Origin: Ciceribacter ferrooxidans | Lineage (GTDB): Bacteria; Pseudomonadota; Alphaproteobacteria; Rhizobiales; Rhizobiaceae | Assembly (NCBI RefSeq): GCF_004137355.1 | Contig: NZ_SDVB01000253.1 | Location: forward strand, 434,001 to 498,000 | DNA length: 64,000 bases | Direction of reading: 5' to 3' | In this document: positions 1-7,093 of the stretch, piece after piece | Layout: every line of letters starts with the position of its first letter | How positions within the stretch are numbered: the stretch's first letter is position 1 | Position numbers and translations under genes: made by a program | The notes under the pieces: generated by a model | Database searches by the model: none | What the model was told of the DNA's origin: nothing | What the model saw: the letters and a program-made list of their open reading frames with translations, nothing else

Positions 1-132
1 GCAGCGCTGCTCTACGCAGCTGGTGGAACCGCGGTCGCCGATCGCATCGCTGTCGCCAACGATCGGATCAAGATCGAGGTCGCCCAAGGTGGTGACACCA
101 AGGTCGGAACCTTCCACATCCTCGTCAACTAA
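1..132 (+). CDS. C-terminal end of a phage head protein (partial)
   Basis: Frame 1 is open from the first base and ends at TAA 130-132, giving the last 43 residues of a protein whose start lies left of the window. The tail is Ala/Val rich and ends IEVAQGGDTKVGTFHILVN. It sits directly before the head-tail connector gene, where phages of this type carry a major capsid or small capsid-decoration protein. The short beta-rich end looks to me more like a decoration protein (DUF2190-like), but too little is visible to decide. Confidence 0.5.
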   Translation, partial: AALLYAAGGTAVADRIAVANDRIKIEVAQGGDTKVGTFHILVN

Positions 133-143
133 GGCTGCATTAC

Positions 144-749
144 ATGATCGCCCCCGTCCTCGTCACCGCCGCCGATCCGATCGTCACTGCTGCGCAGGCC
201 ATGCGGCAATGCCGGATCGATGCCGATGCCCTGGATGCGGGGGCGATGGCGGAGGTCACGACGCTGCTCGAAGGCTATATTGCGGCGGCGACGGCTTTGC
301 TCGAAGGGTGGAACGGCATCCTTGGCGGGGTCTGTCTCGGGCTCCAGACCTGGCGGCAGGATTATGACGACATCGCCCAGTGCCTTTCGATCCCGCTTGC
401 GCCTGTCACCGGCATCACGTCAGTGACATGGCGTGACTCCGCAGGGCAGGTGTCGACGATCGATCCAGCCGAATACAGCCTCAGGACATTATCCGGTGGC
501 TGGAGCGTCTGCCGCTTCCGTGACGCCTATGCCCTGCCGAGCGATCTCGACGAGGTTGGTGCTGTCAGCATCACTTTCACGGCCGGTTACGAGACCGTGC
601 CGGCACCGATCGTGCAGGCAATCCTGCTGACGGTCGGCGCCTGGTACGAAAACCGGGAAGAGACGGTCATCGGGGTTTCGGCTGCATCGCTTCCGGAGGC
701 CGTCGCCGTCGATCGACTGGTCGGTGCCTACAAGCGGGTCGCGCTCTGA
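144..749 (+). CDS. Head-tail connector protein (phiE125 gp8 / HK97 gp6-like)
   Basis: A 201-residue protein that would form the adaptor ring under the portal. The order of elements fits the family: an N-terminal helical part, a middle segment in which a residue pair is linked to bond formation of the type PLAPVTGITSVTW, then VSITFTAGYETVPAPI, followed by a helix with a WYENRE motif near residue 170 and a final LVGAYKRV. AAGG at 133-136 can serve as ribosome site. Its stop overlaps the start of the next gene by one base, so translation is probably coupled. Assignment rests on recognised motifs and on gene order. Confidence 0.8.
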   Translation: MIAPVLVTAADPIVTAAQAMRQCRIDADALDAGAMAEVTTLLEGYIAAATALLEGWNGILGGVCLGLQTWRQDYDDIAQCLSIPLAPVTGITSVTWRDSAGQVSTIDPAEYSLRTLSGGWSVCRFRDAYALPSDLDEVGAVSITFTAGYETVPAPIVQAILLTVGAWYENREETVIGVSAASLPEAVAVDRLVGAYKRVAL

Positions 750-1069
750 TGCGTGCGGGGAAGATGGATCGGCGCGTAACACTGCTGAAGTGGCAGGAGA
801 CCGGCCGCGATGCGATGAACACGCCGATCGAGGGATGGGCCGCGGTTGCCACCGTCTGGGCGCAGCAGCGGCCGGAGCGCGGCGGCGAACGGTTCACAGC
901 TGCGCAGATCGCCGGGGCACGGGTCATGACGTTTCATATCCGCTATCGCACCGATATCGGCGTGAAGGACCGACTCTCCTACGAGGGGCAGATCTTCGAG
1001 ATCAGCGACGTGCGCGAGCTCGGCCGTCGCGTTGTCAGCGAAATCGATTGCGTCGCGGTGCAGGAGTGA
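749..1069 (+). CDS. Phage head closure protein (SPP1 gp16-like)
   Basis: A 106-residue protein that starts MRAGKMDRRVTLLKW, the usual opening of head closure proteins (head-tail adaptor family), continues with a WAQQRPERGGE segment and a beta strand FHIRYRTDIGVKDRL, and ends EIDCVAV. Length matches the family (about 105-115). It would sit below the connector ring and plug the head until the tail joins. The ATG overlaps the stop of the connector gene (TGATG). Confidence 0.83.
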   Translation: MRAGKMDRRVTLLKWQETGRDAMNTPIEGWAAVATVWAQQRPERGGERFTAAQIAGARVMTFHIRYRTDIGVKDRLSYEGQIFEISDVRELGRRVVSEIDCVAVQE

Positions 1070-1072
1070 GGC

Positions 1073-1507
1073 GTGAAGGGAACCCGCGTCGAAGGCCTGC
1101 GAGATCTTGATCGTGCGCTCGGCGAGCTGCCGCGCCAGACGGGAAAGCGCGTGGCGGTCAAGGTGCTGAAGAATGCCGGCGGTCCGCTCGCCGAGGCCGG
1201 CGCCACGAATGCGCCGCTTGGCCCGACTGGAAACCTGAAAGCGAGCTACGGTGTCGGAACGAAGCTGACCCGGCGGCAATCCAAGCTGAACCGCAAGCAA
1301 AGCCCGGTCGAGGTCTATGTCGGGCCGAACGATCCAGCGGCAATCCAGACGGAATTCGGAAACGAGCACCAGGAGGCCGAGCCGCATCTGAGGCCGGCAT
1401 GGGACGCCGGCAAGGAAAAGGCGCTCGACGACATCAAGACCGGGCTTTGGGACGAAATCCAGAAGGCAGCGAAGCGGCTCGCCCGCAAGGCCGCGAAAGG
1501 CAGATAG
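1073..1507 (+). CDS. HK97 gp10-like neck/tail protein
   Basis: A 144-residue protein with a GTG start three bases after the head closure stop. It opens with a helical segment (LRDLDRALGELP) and contains TGNLKASYGV and a VEVYVGPNDPAAIQTEFG segment followed by PHLRPAWDAGKEKALD. This pattern (x-LR-x-S-x-G, then E-FG, then P-RPA) is typical of the HK97-gp10/TIGR01725 family, which acts at the head-tail joint or tail terminator step. The end is very Lys/Arg rich. Confidence 0.8.
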   Translation: MKGTRVEGLRDLDRALGELPRQTGKRVAVKVLKNAGGPLAEAGATNAPLGPTGNLKASYGVGTKLTRRQSKLNRKQSPVEVYVGPNDPAAIQTEFGNEHQEAEPHLRPAWDAGKEKALDDIKTGLWDEIQKAAKRLARKAAKGR

Positions 1508-1510
1508 GCC

Positions 1511-1909
1511 ATGGAAGAGGCGATCACCGCCCTGCTGCTCGCCGATGCGCGGGTGCGTTATCTTGTTTCCGATCGCCTGCACTGGGGTCGACTTCCGCAA
1601 TCCGTGACCGGAACGCCTTACGTGATCCTTACAGTGATCGGCGGTCTTCCCGACTATGTCGCCTCCGGACGCTCAGGTCTCAAGCAGAGCCGCCTGCAGA
1701 TCGATGGATATGCAACGACGCCGACAGTCGCCCGCGATTGCGTGGATGCGGTCGTCCGCGTGCTCGAGCTTAGTCGCGGGATATTCTCCGGGGTCCGGCT
1801 GCAAGGGGGAACCGTCGCAGGGGAGCGGGATTCCCAGCCTGAAAGCCCTGCCGGGAAGGCCGCACTCTACCGTCGATCGACGGATTTCATGCTCTGGCAT
1901 TCCGCCTGA
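1511..1909 (+). CDS. Tail completion protein (DUF3168 family)
   Basis: A 132-residue protein. It begins with a helix followed by LLADARVRYLVSDRLHWGRLPQ, has the PYVILTVIGG strand, the KQSRLQIDGYA strand and the long helix around ARDCVDAVVRVLE, and ends with RRSTDFMLWH. This is the standard layout of DUF3168 proteins, which cap the tail tube. Position between the gp10-like gene and the tail tube gene agrees. No sign of damage. Confidence 0.78.
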   Translation: MEEAITALLLADARVRYLVSDRLHWGRLPQSVTGTPYVILTVIGGLPDYVASGRSGLKQSRLQIDGYATTPTVARDCVDAVVRVLELSRGIFSGVRLQGGTVAGERDSQPESPAGKAALYRRSTDFMLWHSA

Positions 1910-1938
1910 GCCTTCTACAACCTCGAAAGGACACGACC

Positions 1939-2628
1939 ATGCCTGACACACAGGCCCGTATCGGGCACGGCATCACGATGGAAATGGCGGATCTGGCCAC
2001 GCCCACCGTCTTCACCTATCTCTCCGAGATCTATGACGTTACGCCGCCTTCGGACACGACCGATACGCCGGACGCGACGCATATGCAGAGTCCGAACAAG
2101 ACGCGGGAATTCATCGACGGTCTGACCGATCCCGGCGAGGCTTCCTTCGAGATGAACTATGTTCCAGGCTCTGCTTCCGACAAGGCGCTGATCGCCGCCA
2201 AGGGCAAGCGCAAGTGGCTTCGCCTGACCTTCCCGAACGGCGTACAGCTTCTCTTCATCGGCATTCGTCAGGGCTACGAGAAGAATGCCCCGACCGACGA
2301 CAAGATGACGGCATCCGTCACTTTCAAGGTTTCCGGCGAGCCGATCCTCACCGATCCGACCGCGCCGCGCAACATTACCGCGCCCGCGATCACCGGAACG
2401 GCCAAGGTCGGTTTCCCGCTCACTGTCGATCCCGGCATCTGGGCCGGTGCGGACACGCTCACCTATCAGTGGGAAGTCGCTGCAACGCCTGTCACCGGCG
2501 CGACCGGGCTCGCCTATGTTCCGGTGACGGCAGACATCGGCAGCACCGTGACCTGTGTCGTCACTGGCGCCAATGACGACTTCTCGACGGATGCCGAGAG
2601 CGCGGCCACCGTTGCCGTTATCGCCTGA
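1939..2628 (+). CDS. Major tail tube protein with C-terminal Ig-like domain
   Basis: A 229-residue protein. Residues 1-135 resemble tail tube proteins (PNKTREFIDGLTDPGEASFEMNYVPGS, then a TFKVSGEP strand closing the domain). Residues about 145-229 form a separate beta-sandwich module: PAITGTAKVGFPLTV, WAGADTLTYQWEVA, GSTVTCVVTGAN. Such Ig-like modules decorate the outside of lambda-like tails and may help adsorption to cells. GAAAGGACACGACC before the ATG gives a good ribosome site. Confidence 0.82.
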   Translation: MPDTQARIGHGITMEMADLATPTVFTYLSEIYDVTPPSDTTDTPDATHMQSPNKTREFIDGLTDPGEASFEMNYVPGSASDKALIAAKGKRKWLRLTFPNGVQLLFIGIRQGYEKNAPTDDKMTASVTFKVSGEPILTDPTAPRNITAPAITGTAKVGFPLTVDPGIWAGADTLTYQWEVAATPVTGATGLAYVPVTADIGSTVTCVVTGANDDFSTDAESAATVAVIA

Positions 2629-2636
2629 GGCATGCC

Positions 2637-3014
2637 ATGACGAACGAGATCAGGGGCATCGTTTCGAAGGATATTTTGGGCGAACGCCTGGACCTCAAGC
2701 TTGCGGCAAACGAATGGTGCGAGCTGGAGGACGAGCACGGCAAATCGACCGACGAGATCCTGACGGACTTCTTCGGCATGGTCGAAAGCGGGAAGCTGCG
2801 TATCAAGATGCTGCGCTCGCTGTTTCGCGCTTCGCTCTCCTCCGCAAAGCCGGGGCTCACACTGCAGGGTGCCGGCGACATCATGGCCAAAATGGACCTG
2901 GTCGAGGTCGGGCGCATCGTCGGCGAGGTGATCGTTGCATCGCTGCCGCAGCAGAATCAGGAGGAAAATGCGGCGCCGGGAAAGCCGAAGCCGCCGGCAA
3001 AGCGAAACCGCTGA
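2637..3014 (+). CDS. Tail assembly chaperone, short form (lambda gpG-like)
   Basis: A 125-residue protein between the tail tube and tape measure genes, the place of lambda gpG. The first 100 residues are helical and acidic/basic mixed (LKLAANEWCELEDEHGKSTDEIL, then SGKLRIKMLRSLFRASL), which fits the GTA-type tail tube/tape measure chaperone. From residue 103 the reading turns to a Lys/Pro/Ala string, as expected where a -1 shift normally leaves the frame. The slip site lies at 2978-2984. Confidence 0.78.
   Translation: MTNEIRGIVSKDILGERLDLKLAANEWCELEDEHGKSTDEILTDFFGMVESGKLRIKMLRSLFRASLSSAKPGLTLQGAGDIMAKMDLVEVGRIVGEVIVASLPQQNQEENAAPGKPKPPAKRNR
2978..2984 (+). other. Programmed -1 ribosomal frameshift site (GGGAAAG)
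   Basis: In the chaperone frame the codons read CCG GGA AAG, so the heptamer G GGA AAG has the X XXY YYZ form. It is the same heptamer used by phage lambda for its G-GT tail chaperone shift. After the slip the ribosome enters the frame that stays open to 3319. Confidence 0.8.
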
Positions 3015-3319
3015 ACTGGCGGGATCTTCATTCCGCATGGATCGAGGCGGGGCAGGCCACCGGCGAATTCTGGAGCCTGACCCTCCGGGAAATCCTGATG
3101 GTGCTCGCCGCCGCCATGAAGCGGCGGCGGCACGAGCATGACGAAATGGCATGGGCCGCGTGGCATACGGCCTATCTGACAGCCTACGCGCCGCAGAAGG
3201 CGCGGGAATTCGTCAAGCTCGAAAAGCTGCTGTCGCGCACGGAGAACCGGCAGACGGCAAAGTCCGGCGACTGGCGCAGCCAGCTCGCAAAGGTCACGGC
3301 CTGGGTGAAAGGCAGATAG
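2984..3319 (+). CDS. Tail assembly chaperone extension (T part of the G-T frameshift product)
   Basis: This frame has no convincing start of its own and would be read after a -1 shift at GGGAAAG 2978-2984. It adds about 111 residues (AEAAGKAKPLNWRDLHSAW onward) to the first 116 residues of the chaperone, giving a 227-residue fusion. The added part has the NWRDL...AGQATGEFWSLTLREI block and helices typical of lambda gpT-like chaperone domains that hold the tape measure protein. It ends two bases before the tape measure start. The coding part is secure; that it is made by frameshifting is an inference from the site, the frame relation and lambda. Confidence 0.75.
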   Translation, partial: AEAAGKAKPLNWRDLHSAWIEAGQATGEFWSLTLREILMVLAAAMKRRRHEHDEMAWAAWHTAYLTAYAPQKAREFVKLEKLLSRTENRQTAKSGDWRSQLAKVTAWVKGR

Positions 3320-3322
3320 TCA

Positions 3323-5395
3323 ATGGCAAATGCGGTGATCGGTGCCCTGCGCGTCGTCCTCGGGATGGATACCGCGCAATTCGACAAGGATGCCGGCAAG
3401 GCGCAGGCCAAGGCCAATGCGTTCGGCGCGGCGCTGAAGACTGGCTTCACGATTGCCGCCGGCGCTGCCGCCGCGGCGGCCGGCGCGCTCGGCATCGCCG
3501 TCAAGGGGGCGATCAACGAGGCAGATGACATGTCGAAAGCCGCGGCGAAGCTCGGCATTCCGATCGAGGAGCTTTCGCAGCTACGCTATGCCGCCGACCT
3601 TTCCGGCGTCTCAATGGATGGGCTTTCGACCGGCGTCAAGAAGCTGTCTACGATGCTCGCCGATGCAAAGAACGGCAGCAAATCGGCGATTGATGTCCTC
3701 AAGCAGATCGGTGTCACGGCGACGGACTCCTCCGGGAACCTGAAATCCTCCAGCGTGGTCATGGGGGAAATCGCCGACCGGTTCGCGGCGATGCCGGAGG
3801 GCGTGGAGAAGAGCGCGCTTGCGGTCAAGCTGTTCGGAAAATCCGGTCTCGATCTCATTCCGATGCTGAACGGCGGTTCCGCGGCGCTCAGGGAGATGAT
3901 GGCCGAGGCTGATGCACTGGGCCTGACGCTCACGGCAGAGACCGGAAAGGCGGCCGAGCAGTTCAACGACAACCTTTCGCGCATCAGCTATGCCGGGAAG
4001 GGCGTCGTGACGCAGCTGACAGCTACGCTCGCGCCGGCGCTCGCCGTCATCAGTGACGGTTTCGTGGTCGCCGCGCGCGCGACCGTCGGTCTTCTGCAAT
4101 ATCTGCCGCAGATCGCCGAATATGCGGCGGTTGCCGGCGGTGCGCTGGCGGTTGCCTTCGGGCCGGCACTGCTATCAGCGGTCGGATCGGCAACCGTTGC
4201 GATCGGAACCGGCCTTGTCGGCGCGATCCGCGCTGTGACCGTCGCGGTTGCATCCAATCCGCTCGGCGCGATCGCTCTCGGGATCGCTACGGCGATCGTC
4301 GCCATCTATCATTTCCGCGACGAGATAAAGCAGGCCGTCGGCGTCGACGTCGTGCAGGTCGTGAAGGATGCCGGAAACGTCATCATAAACTCGTTCCGGG
4401 CGGCGATCGAAGACATCAAATTTGCCTGGTCGAGTTTTCCGGACATCATCGGCGCCGCCGTCATCGGGGCGGTCAATGCCGTCGTTTCCGGCGTGCAGAC
4501 CATGATCGCCAAAGCCGTCGAAATGCTGAATTCGTTCATTTCCACGGCAAACGGCATTCTATCCACGATCGACATAGAGATTCCGCAGATACCAGCTCCG
4601 GAGTTCCAGGGGGCAACGCTCAAAAACGATTATGCCGATCGACTGAGCAAAGCGGTTTTCGACCGAAACAAGGCCATCTCCGATATCATGGCCAGTGACC
4701 CGATCGGGAGCGTGACGACGGCGATCAGCAGCAGCTGGTCTTCTGCCAGCGACGCAACGAAATCGCTGACTACGGACATCAATGCGCTTGGAACGGCGCT
4801 GGATACCACGGGCGGGAAGGCCGGCGGAGCGGGAACCAAAGCCGAGGACCCGTGGGAAGGACTGCGAAAGGCCACGAAAGATACCAACAAGGCGATGGAA
4901 GACATGCAGAAGACCGCCGAAGGCATGGGGCAGGGGATTGGCTCTTCCTTTGCCGAGGCGATCAAGGGCACCAAGGACTGGCGAGACGTTGCACTCGATG
5001 CCCTCAAGTCCGTTCTCGCGGCCATGGTGCAGAATGCGTCGTTTGGTGGCGGTTTCGGCGGATCGCTGTTGAAGGGTCTGTTCGGCGGGCTTGTCGGGTT
5101 TGCCAATGGTGGAACCATTCTTCCGGGCGGGTCCGGGGGAATTGACAGCCAGGTCGTCGCCTTCCGCAAAAGCCCGACGGAACAGGTCGATATCTACGAT
5201 CCAAGCAAGTCGCGGGCGAGCGGCGGTGGCACATATGCCCCCGTCTACAACATCGATGCGCGCGGGGCGGATGCGGGGGCGGTGGCGCGGATCGAGCGGG
5301 CCTTGAAAGCGGTCGACAGTTCCGTCGAAAGACGGTCGGTTGCGGCGGTGAACCAGCACAAGACGAGGGGCGGGCTCTATGGCAAGACTGCTTAA
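3323..5395 (+). CDS. Tail tape measure protein
   Basis: A 690-residue protein, the longest structural tail gene here, which sets tail length. It starts GALRVVLGMDTAQFDKD, followed by Ala-rich helices, a strongly hydrophobic centre (residues about 240-330, several membrane-like stretches) and a C-terminal block that matches lambda-family tape measure ends: SSFAEAIKGTKDWRDVALDA, then GGLVGFANGG and the DIYDPS segment. Preceding genes supply its chaperones. The last 17 bases overlap the start of the next gene. Confidence 0.88.
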   Translation: MANAVIGALRVVLGMDTAQFDKDAGKAQAKANAFGAALKTGFTIAAGAAAAAAGALGIAVKGAINEADDMSKAAAKLGIPIEELSQLRYAADLSGVSMDGLSTGVKKLSTMLADAKNGSKSAIDVLKQIGVTATDSSGNLKSSSVVMGEIADRFAAMPEGVEKSALAVKLFGKSGLDLIPMLNGGSAALREMMAEADALGLTLTAETGKAAEQFNDNLSRISYAGKGVVTQLTATLAPALAVISDGFVVAARATVGLLQYLPQIAEYAAVAGGALAVAFGPALLSAVGSATVAIGTGLVGAIRAVTVAVASNPLGAIALGIATAIVAIYHFRDEIKQAVGVDVVQVVKDAGNVIINSFRAAIEDIKFAWSSFPDIIGAAVIGAVNAVVSGVQTMIAKAVEMLNSFISTANGILSTIDIEIPQIPAPEFQGATLKNDYADRLSKAVFDRNKAISDIMASDPIGSVTTAISSSWSSASDATKSLTTDINALGTALDTTGGKAGGAGTKAEDPWEGLRKATKDTNKAMEDMQKTAEGMGQGIGSSFAEAIKGTKDWRDVALDALKSVLAAMVQNASFGGGFGGSLLKGLFGGLVGFANGGTILPGGSGGIDSQVVAFRKSPTEQVDIYDPSKSRASGGGTYAPVYNIDARGADAGAVARIERALKAVDSSVERRSVAAVNQHKTRGGLYGKTA

Positions 5396-6101
5396 CTGGC
5401 CGTCCGGGCTCGGTATCCGTGCGTCGCAGCCGCTTTCCGGACCGCGGACGGTCGGCGCGGCATCGTCCACGTCGATCGGAAACTTCACCCAGACGGTCGC
5501 CTCGGCCTTCGGCGGGTGGACATACGCCTTCACCTTCCCTGTCTGCAAGGACAGGGCCGCGCGGCGGCTACGCGGATGGGTTACTGCGCTACATGGCGGG
5601 GCGAACGCGACGCGCGTTCCCTTCATCGACGGCGACCTGATGACGTTTTCCGAGGCCGGCGCGAGCTACAGCGCCCAGGTGGAGCGCTTCGGCAATACAT
5701 GGTCTAACGGCGAGGGATGGAGCAACGGGGAGAACTGGGCGGCGTCCATGCCTGTCGTTTCGGTTGCTGCCGCTGCGGCATACGACACGACGATCGTCAG
5801 CCTCACCAATGAATTCTGGGGGCACGGCCTCGATGACGGCGACTTCATCGGCTTCTTTCCGTTCCATCTCGGGAAATACATGGTGATGCAGGTGATCGCG
5901 CCCGGCACCTATCGCATCTGGCCGCCGCTGCGCAAGGCTCTCACCACGACCGACAAGGCAACACTGAACCCGGTGCTCGCCATGCGGATGGCGGGCGAGG
6001 GGGCGGCAAGCCTTTCGCGCGGGCTTGCGATGATGGAAGAGACAACGATCTCCCTTTTCGAGGTCGAAGATTACAACGTGCGCGACTATTTTGCGGACTG
6101 A
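5379..6101 (+). CDS. Distal tail protein (lambda gpM / GTA gp12 position)
   Basis: A 240-residue protein starting inside the end of the tape measure gene. It has a beta-rich N-terminal part (FTFPVCKDRAARRLRGWV, PFIDGDLMTF), a WSNGEGWSNGENW repeat near residues 108-120, and a C-terminal domain with ISLFEVEDYNVRDYFAD. I do not recognise a named family with certainty. Its position between the tape measure and the hub-like gene argues for a distal tail or hub-connecting protein. Confidence 0.6.
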   Translation: MARLLNWPSGLGIRASQPLSGPRTVGAASSTSIGNFTQTVASAFGGWTYAFTFPVCKDRAARRLRGWVTALHGGANATRVPFIDGDLMTFSEAGASYSAQVERFGNTWSNGEGWSNGENWAASMPVVSVAAAAAYDTTIVSLTNEFWGHGLDDGDFIGFFPFHLGKYMVMQVIAPGTYRIWPPLRKALTTTDKATLNPVLAMRMAGEGAASLSRGLAMMEETTISLFEVEDYNVRDYFAD

Positions 6102-6116
6102 GGTCAACGGCAAGCC

Positions 6117-6698
6117 ATGGCTTTTCTGTTCTCCGAGGCGGACCGGCTTTTTCTCCGGCGCCCGCATATCGCCCGTGCCTGGTTCGCGGAGCTGATGCTG
6201 CCATCCGGAACGTGGCGGCTGCACAACGGCGTCGGACGGAAGACCGTCGGCGGCTTTGAGTGGATCGGCGTGTCCGATCCCGCAGGACGGCAGATCGTTT
6301 CCATTTCTGCGGTGCAGGATCCGCGCTTCGGGCAGGCAGCGAAGGTCGATATCGTGCTCTCCGGCGTTTCGGCGGAGTTCATCCGCTCGGTGAAGGACGA
6401 GGCGCGGCAGATCGAGGGGGCGCTCGCCAACATCTATTGGTGCGCTTTCGACCAGGAGACGCAGGAAGTCTGGTCCGGCGGGCTGAAACCGCTCTTTCCT
6501 GGCTATCTCTCTTCTCCGCGCCGGACGTCGCAGGGGATCGGCGTCAGGACGGTGTCCTTTACGGTCGAGAGCCTCTGGCAAAGCCAGAACTACCCGTTCG
6601 GCGGGCGATGGACGCCGGCCGACCAGGAGCGCCGCTACGCCGGTGACAAGGGTCTGCAGTTCGTGGGCATCAAGGTCAACGAGATCATCAAGGCATGA
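6117..6698 (+). CDS. Tail tip hub protein (lambda gpL / GTA gp13-like)
   Basis: A 193-residue protein. It is beta-rich and ends with WTPADQERRYAGDKGLQFVGI, a sequence form seen near the C-terminus of tail tip and hub proteins of alphaproteobacterial phages. The segment SVKDEARQIEGALANIYWCAFDQET in the middle fits an OB/beta-clamp hub protein. The order (M-like, this gene, peptidase-like K, J) matches lambda and GTA tail tips. The stop overlaps the next start (ATGA). Confidence 0.65.
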   Translation: MAFLFSEADRLFLRRPHIARAWFAELMLPSGTWRLHNGVGRKTVGGFEWIGVSDPAGRQIVSISAVQDPRFGQAAKVDIVLSGVSAEFIRSVKDEARQIEGALANIYWCAFDQETQEVWSGGLKPLFPGYLSSPRRTSQGIGVRTVSFTVESLWQSQNYPFGGRWTPADQERRYAGDKGLQFVGIKVNEIIKA

Positions 6699-7093
6699 AC
6701 GAGCTTTCGGAAAAGCTGCGGACGCATATCGATGCGGCCAACGCGCGCGACATGGTCTGGGGCGTCGACGACTGCACCGCGTGGGTGGCCGCATGGCTCG
6801 AAACGGCGCTAGACACGTCTATTGAACTGCCGCGCTGGACGACCCGCGATGAGGCCATGCAATTGATAGACGCAGCGGGCTCGCTCGAGGCGCTCTGGAA
6901 CGACGTGCTCTGCAATGCCGGTTTGCACGAGACCGGCGATCCGCAGGAAGGCGATGTCGGGCTCATCCGCTCCAGCAAAGGGGATGTCGGCGGCATCTTC
7001 CTGCATGGCGGTTATTTCGCGTGGCGGGGCGAACCGCGCGGCATCGCGATCCTGCGTCCTCGCCTCATCCTTCGGAGCTGGTCTATCCGATGA
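6695..7093 (+). CDS. DUF6950-type tail protein, Cys-peptidase-like (lambda gpK / GTA gp14 position)
   Basis: A 132-residue protein. Residues about 22-32 read VWGVDDCTAWVAAW, the W-G-x-D-D-C pattern of the NlpC/P60-like fold with the Cys as possible nucleophile; a later HGGYFAWRG around residues 105-113 could supply the His. It is short for an NlpC/P60 enzyme and matches the DUF6950 type as I remember it. Its place before the J-like gene is that of the lambda peptidase gpK, which opens peptidoglycan during DNA entry. Activity is unproven. Confidence 0.68.
   Translation: MNELSEKLRTHIDAANARDMVWGVDDCTAWVAAWLETALDTSIELPRWTTRDEAMQLIDAAGSLEALWNDVLCNAGLHETGDPQEGDVGLIRSSKGDVGGIFLHGGYFAWRGEPRGIAILRPRLILRSWSIR

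Noticed and set aside
2934-3319. Independent gene for the second chaperone frame
   Set aside because: No in-frame start with a ribosome site precedes the conserved part, while a lambda-type slip heptamer sits exactly in the overlap.
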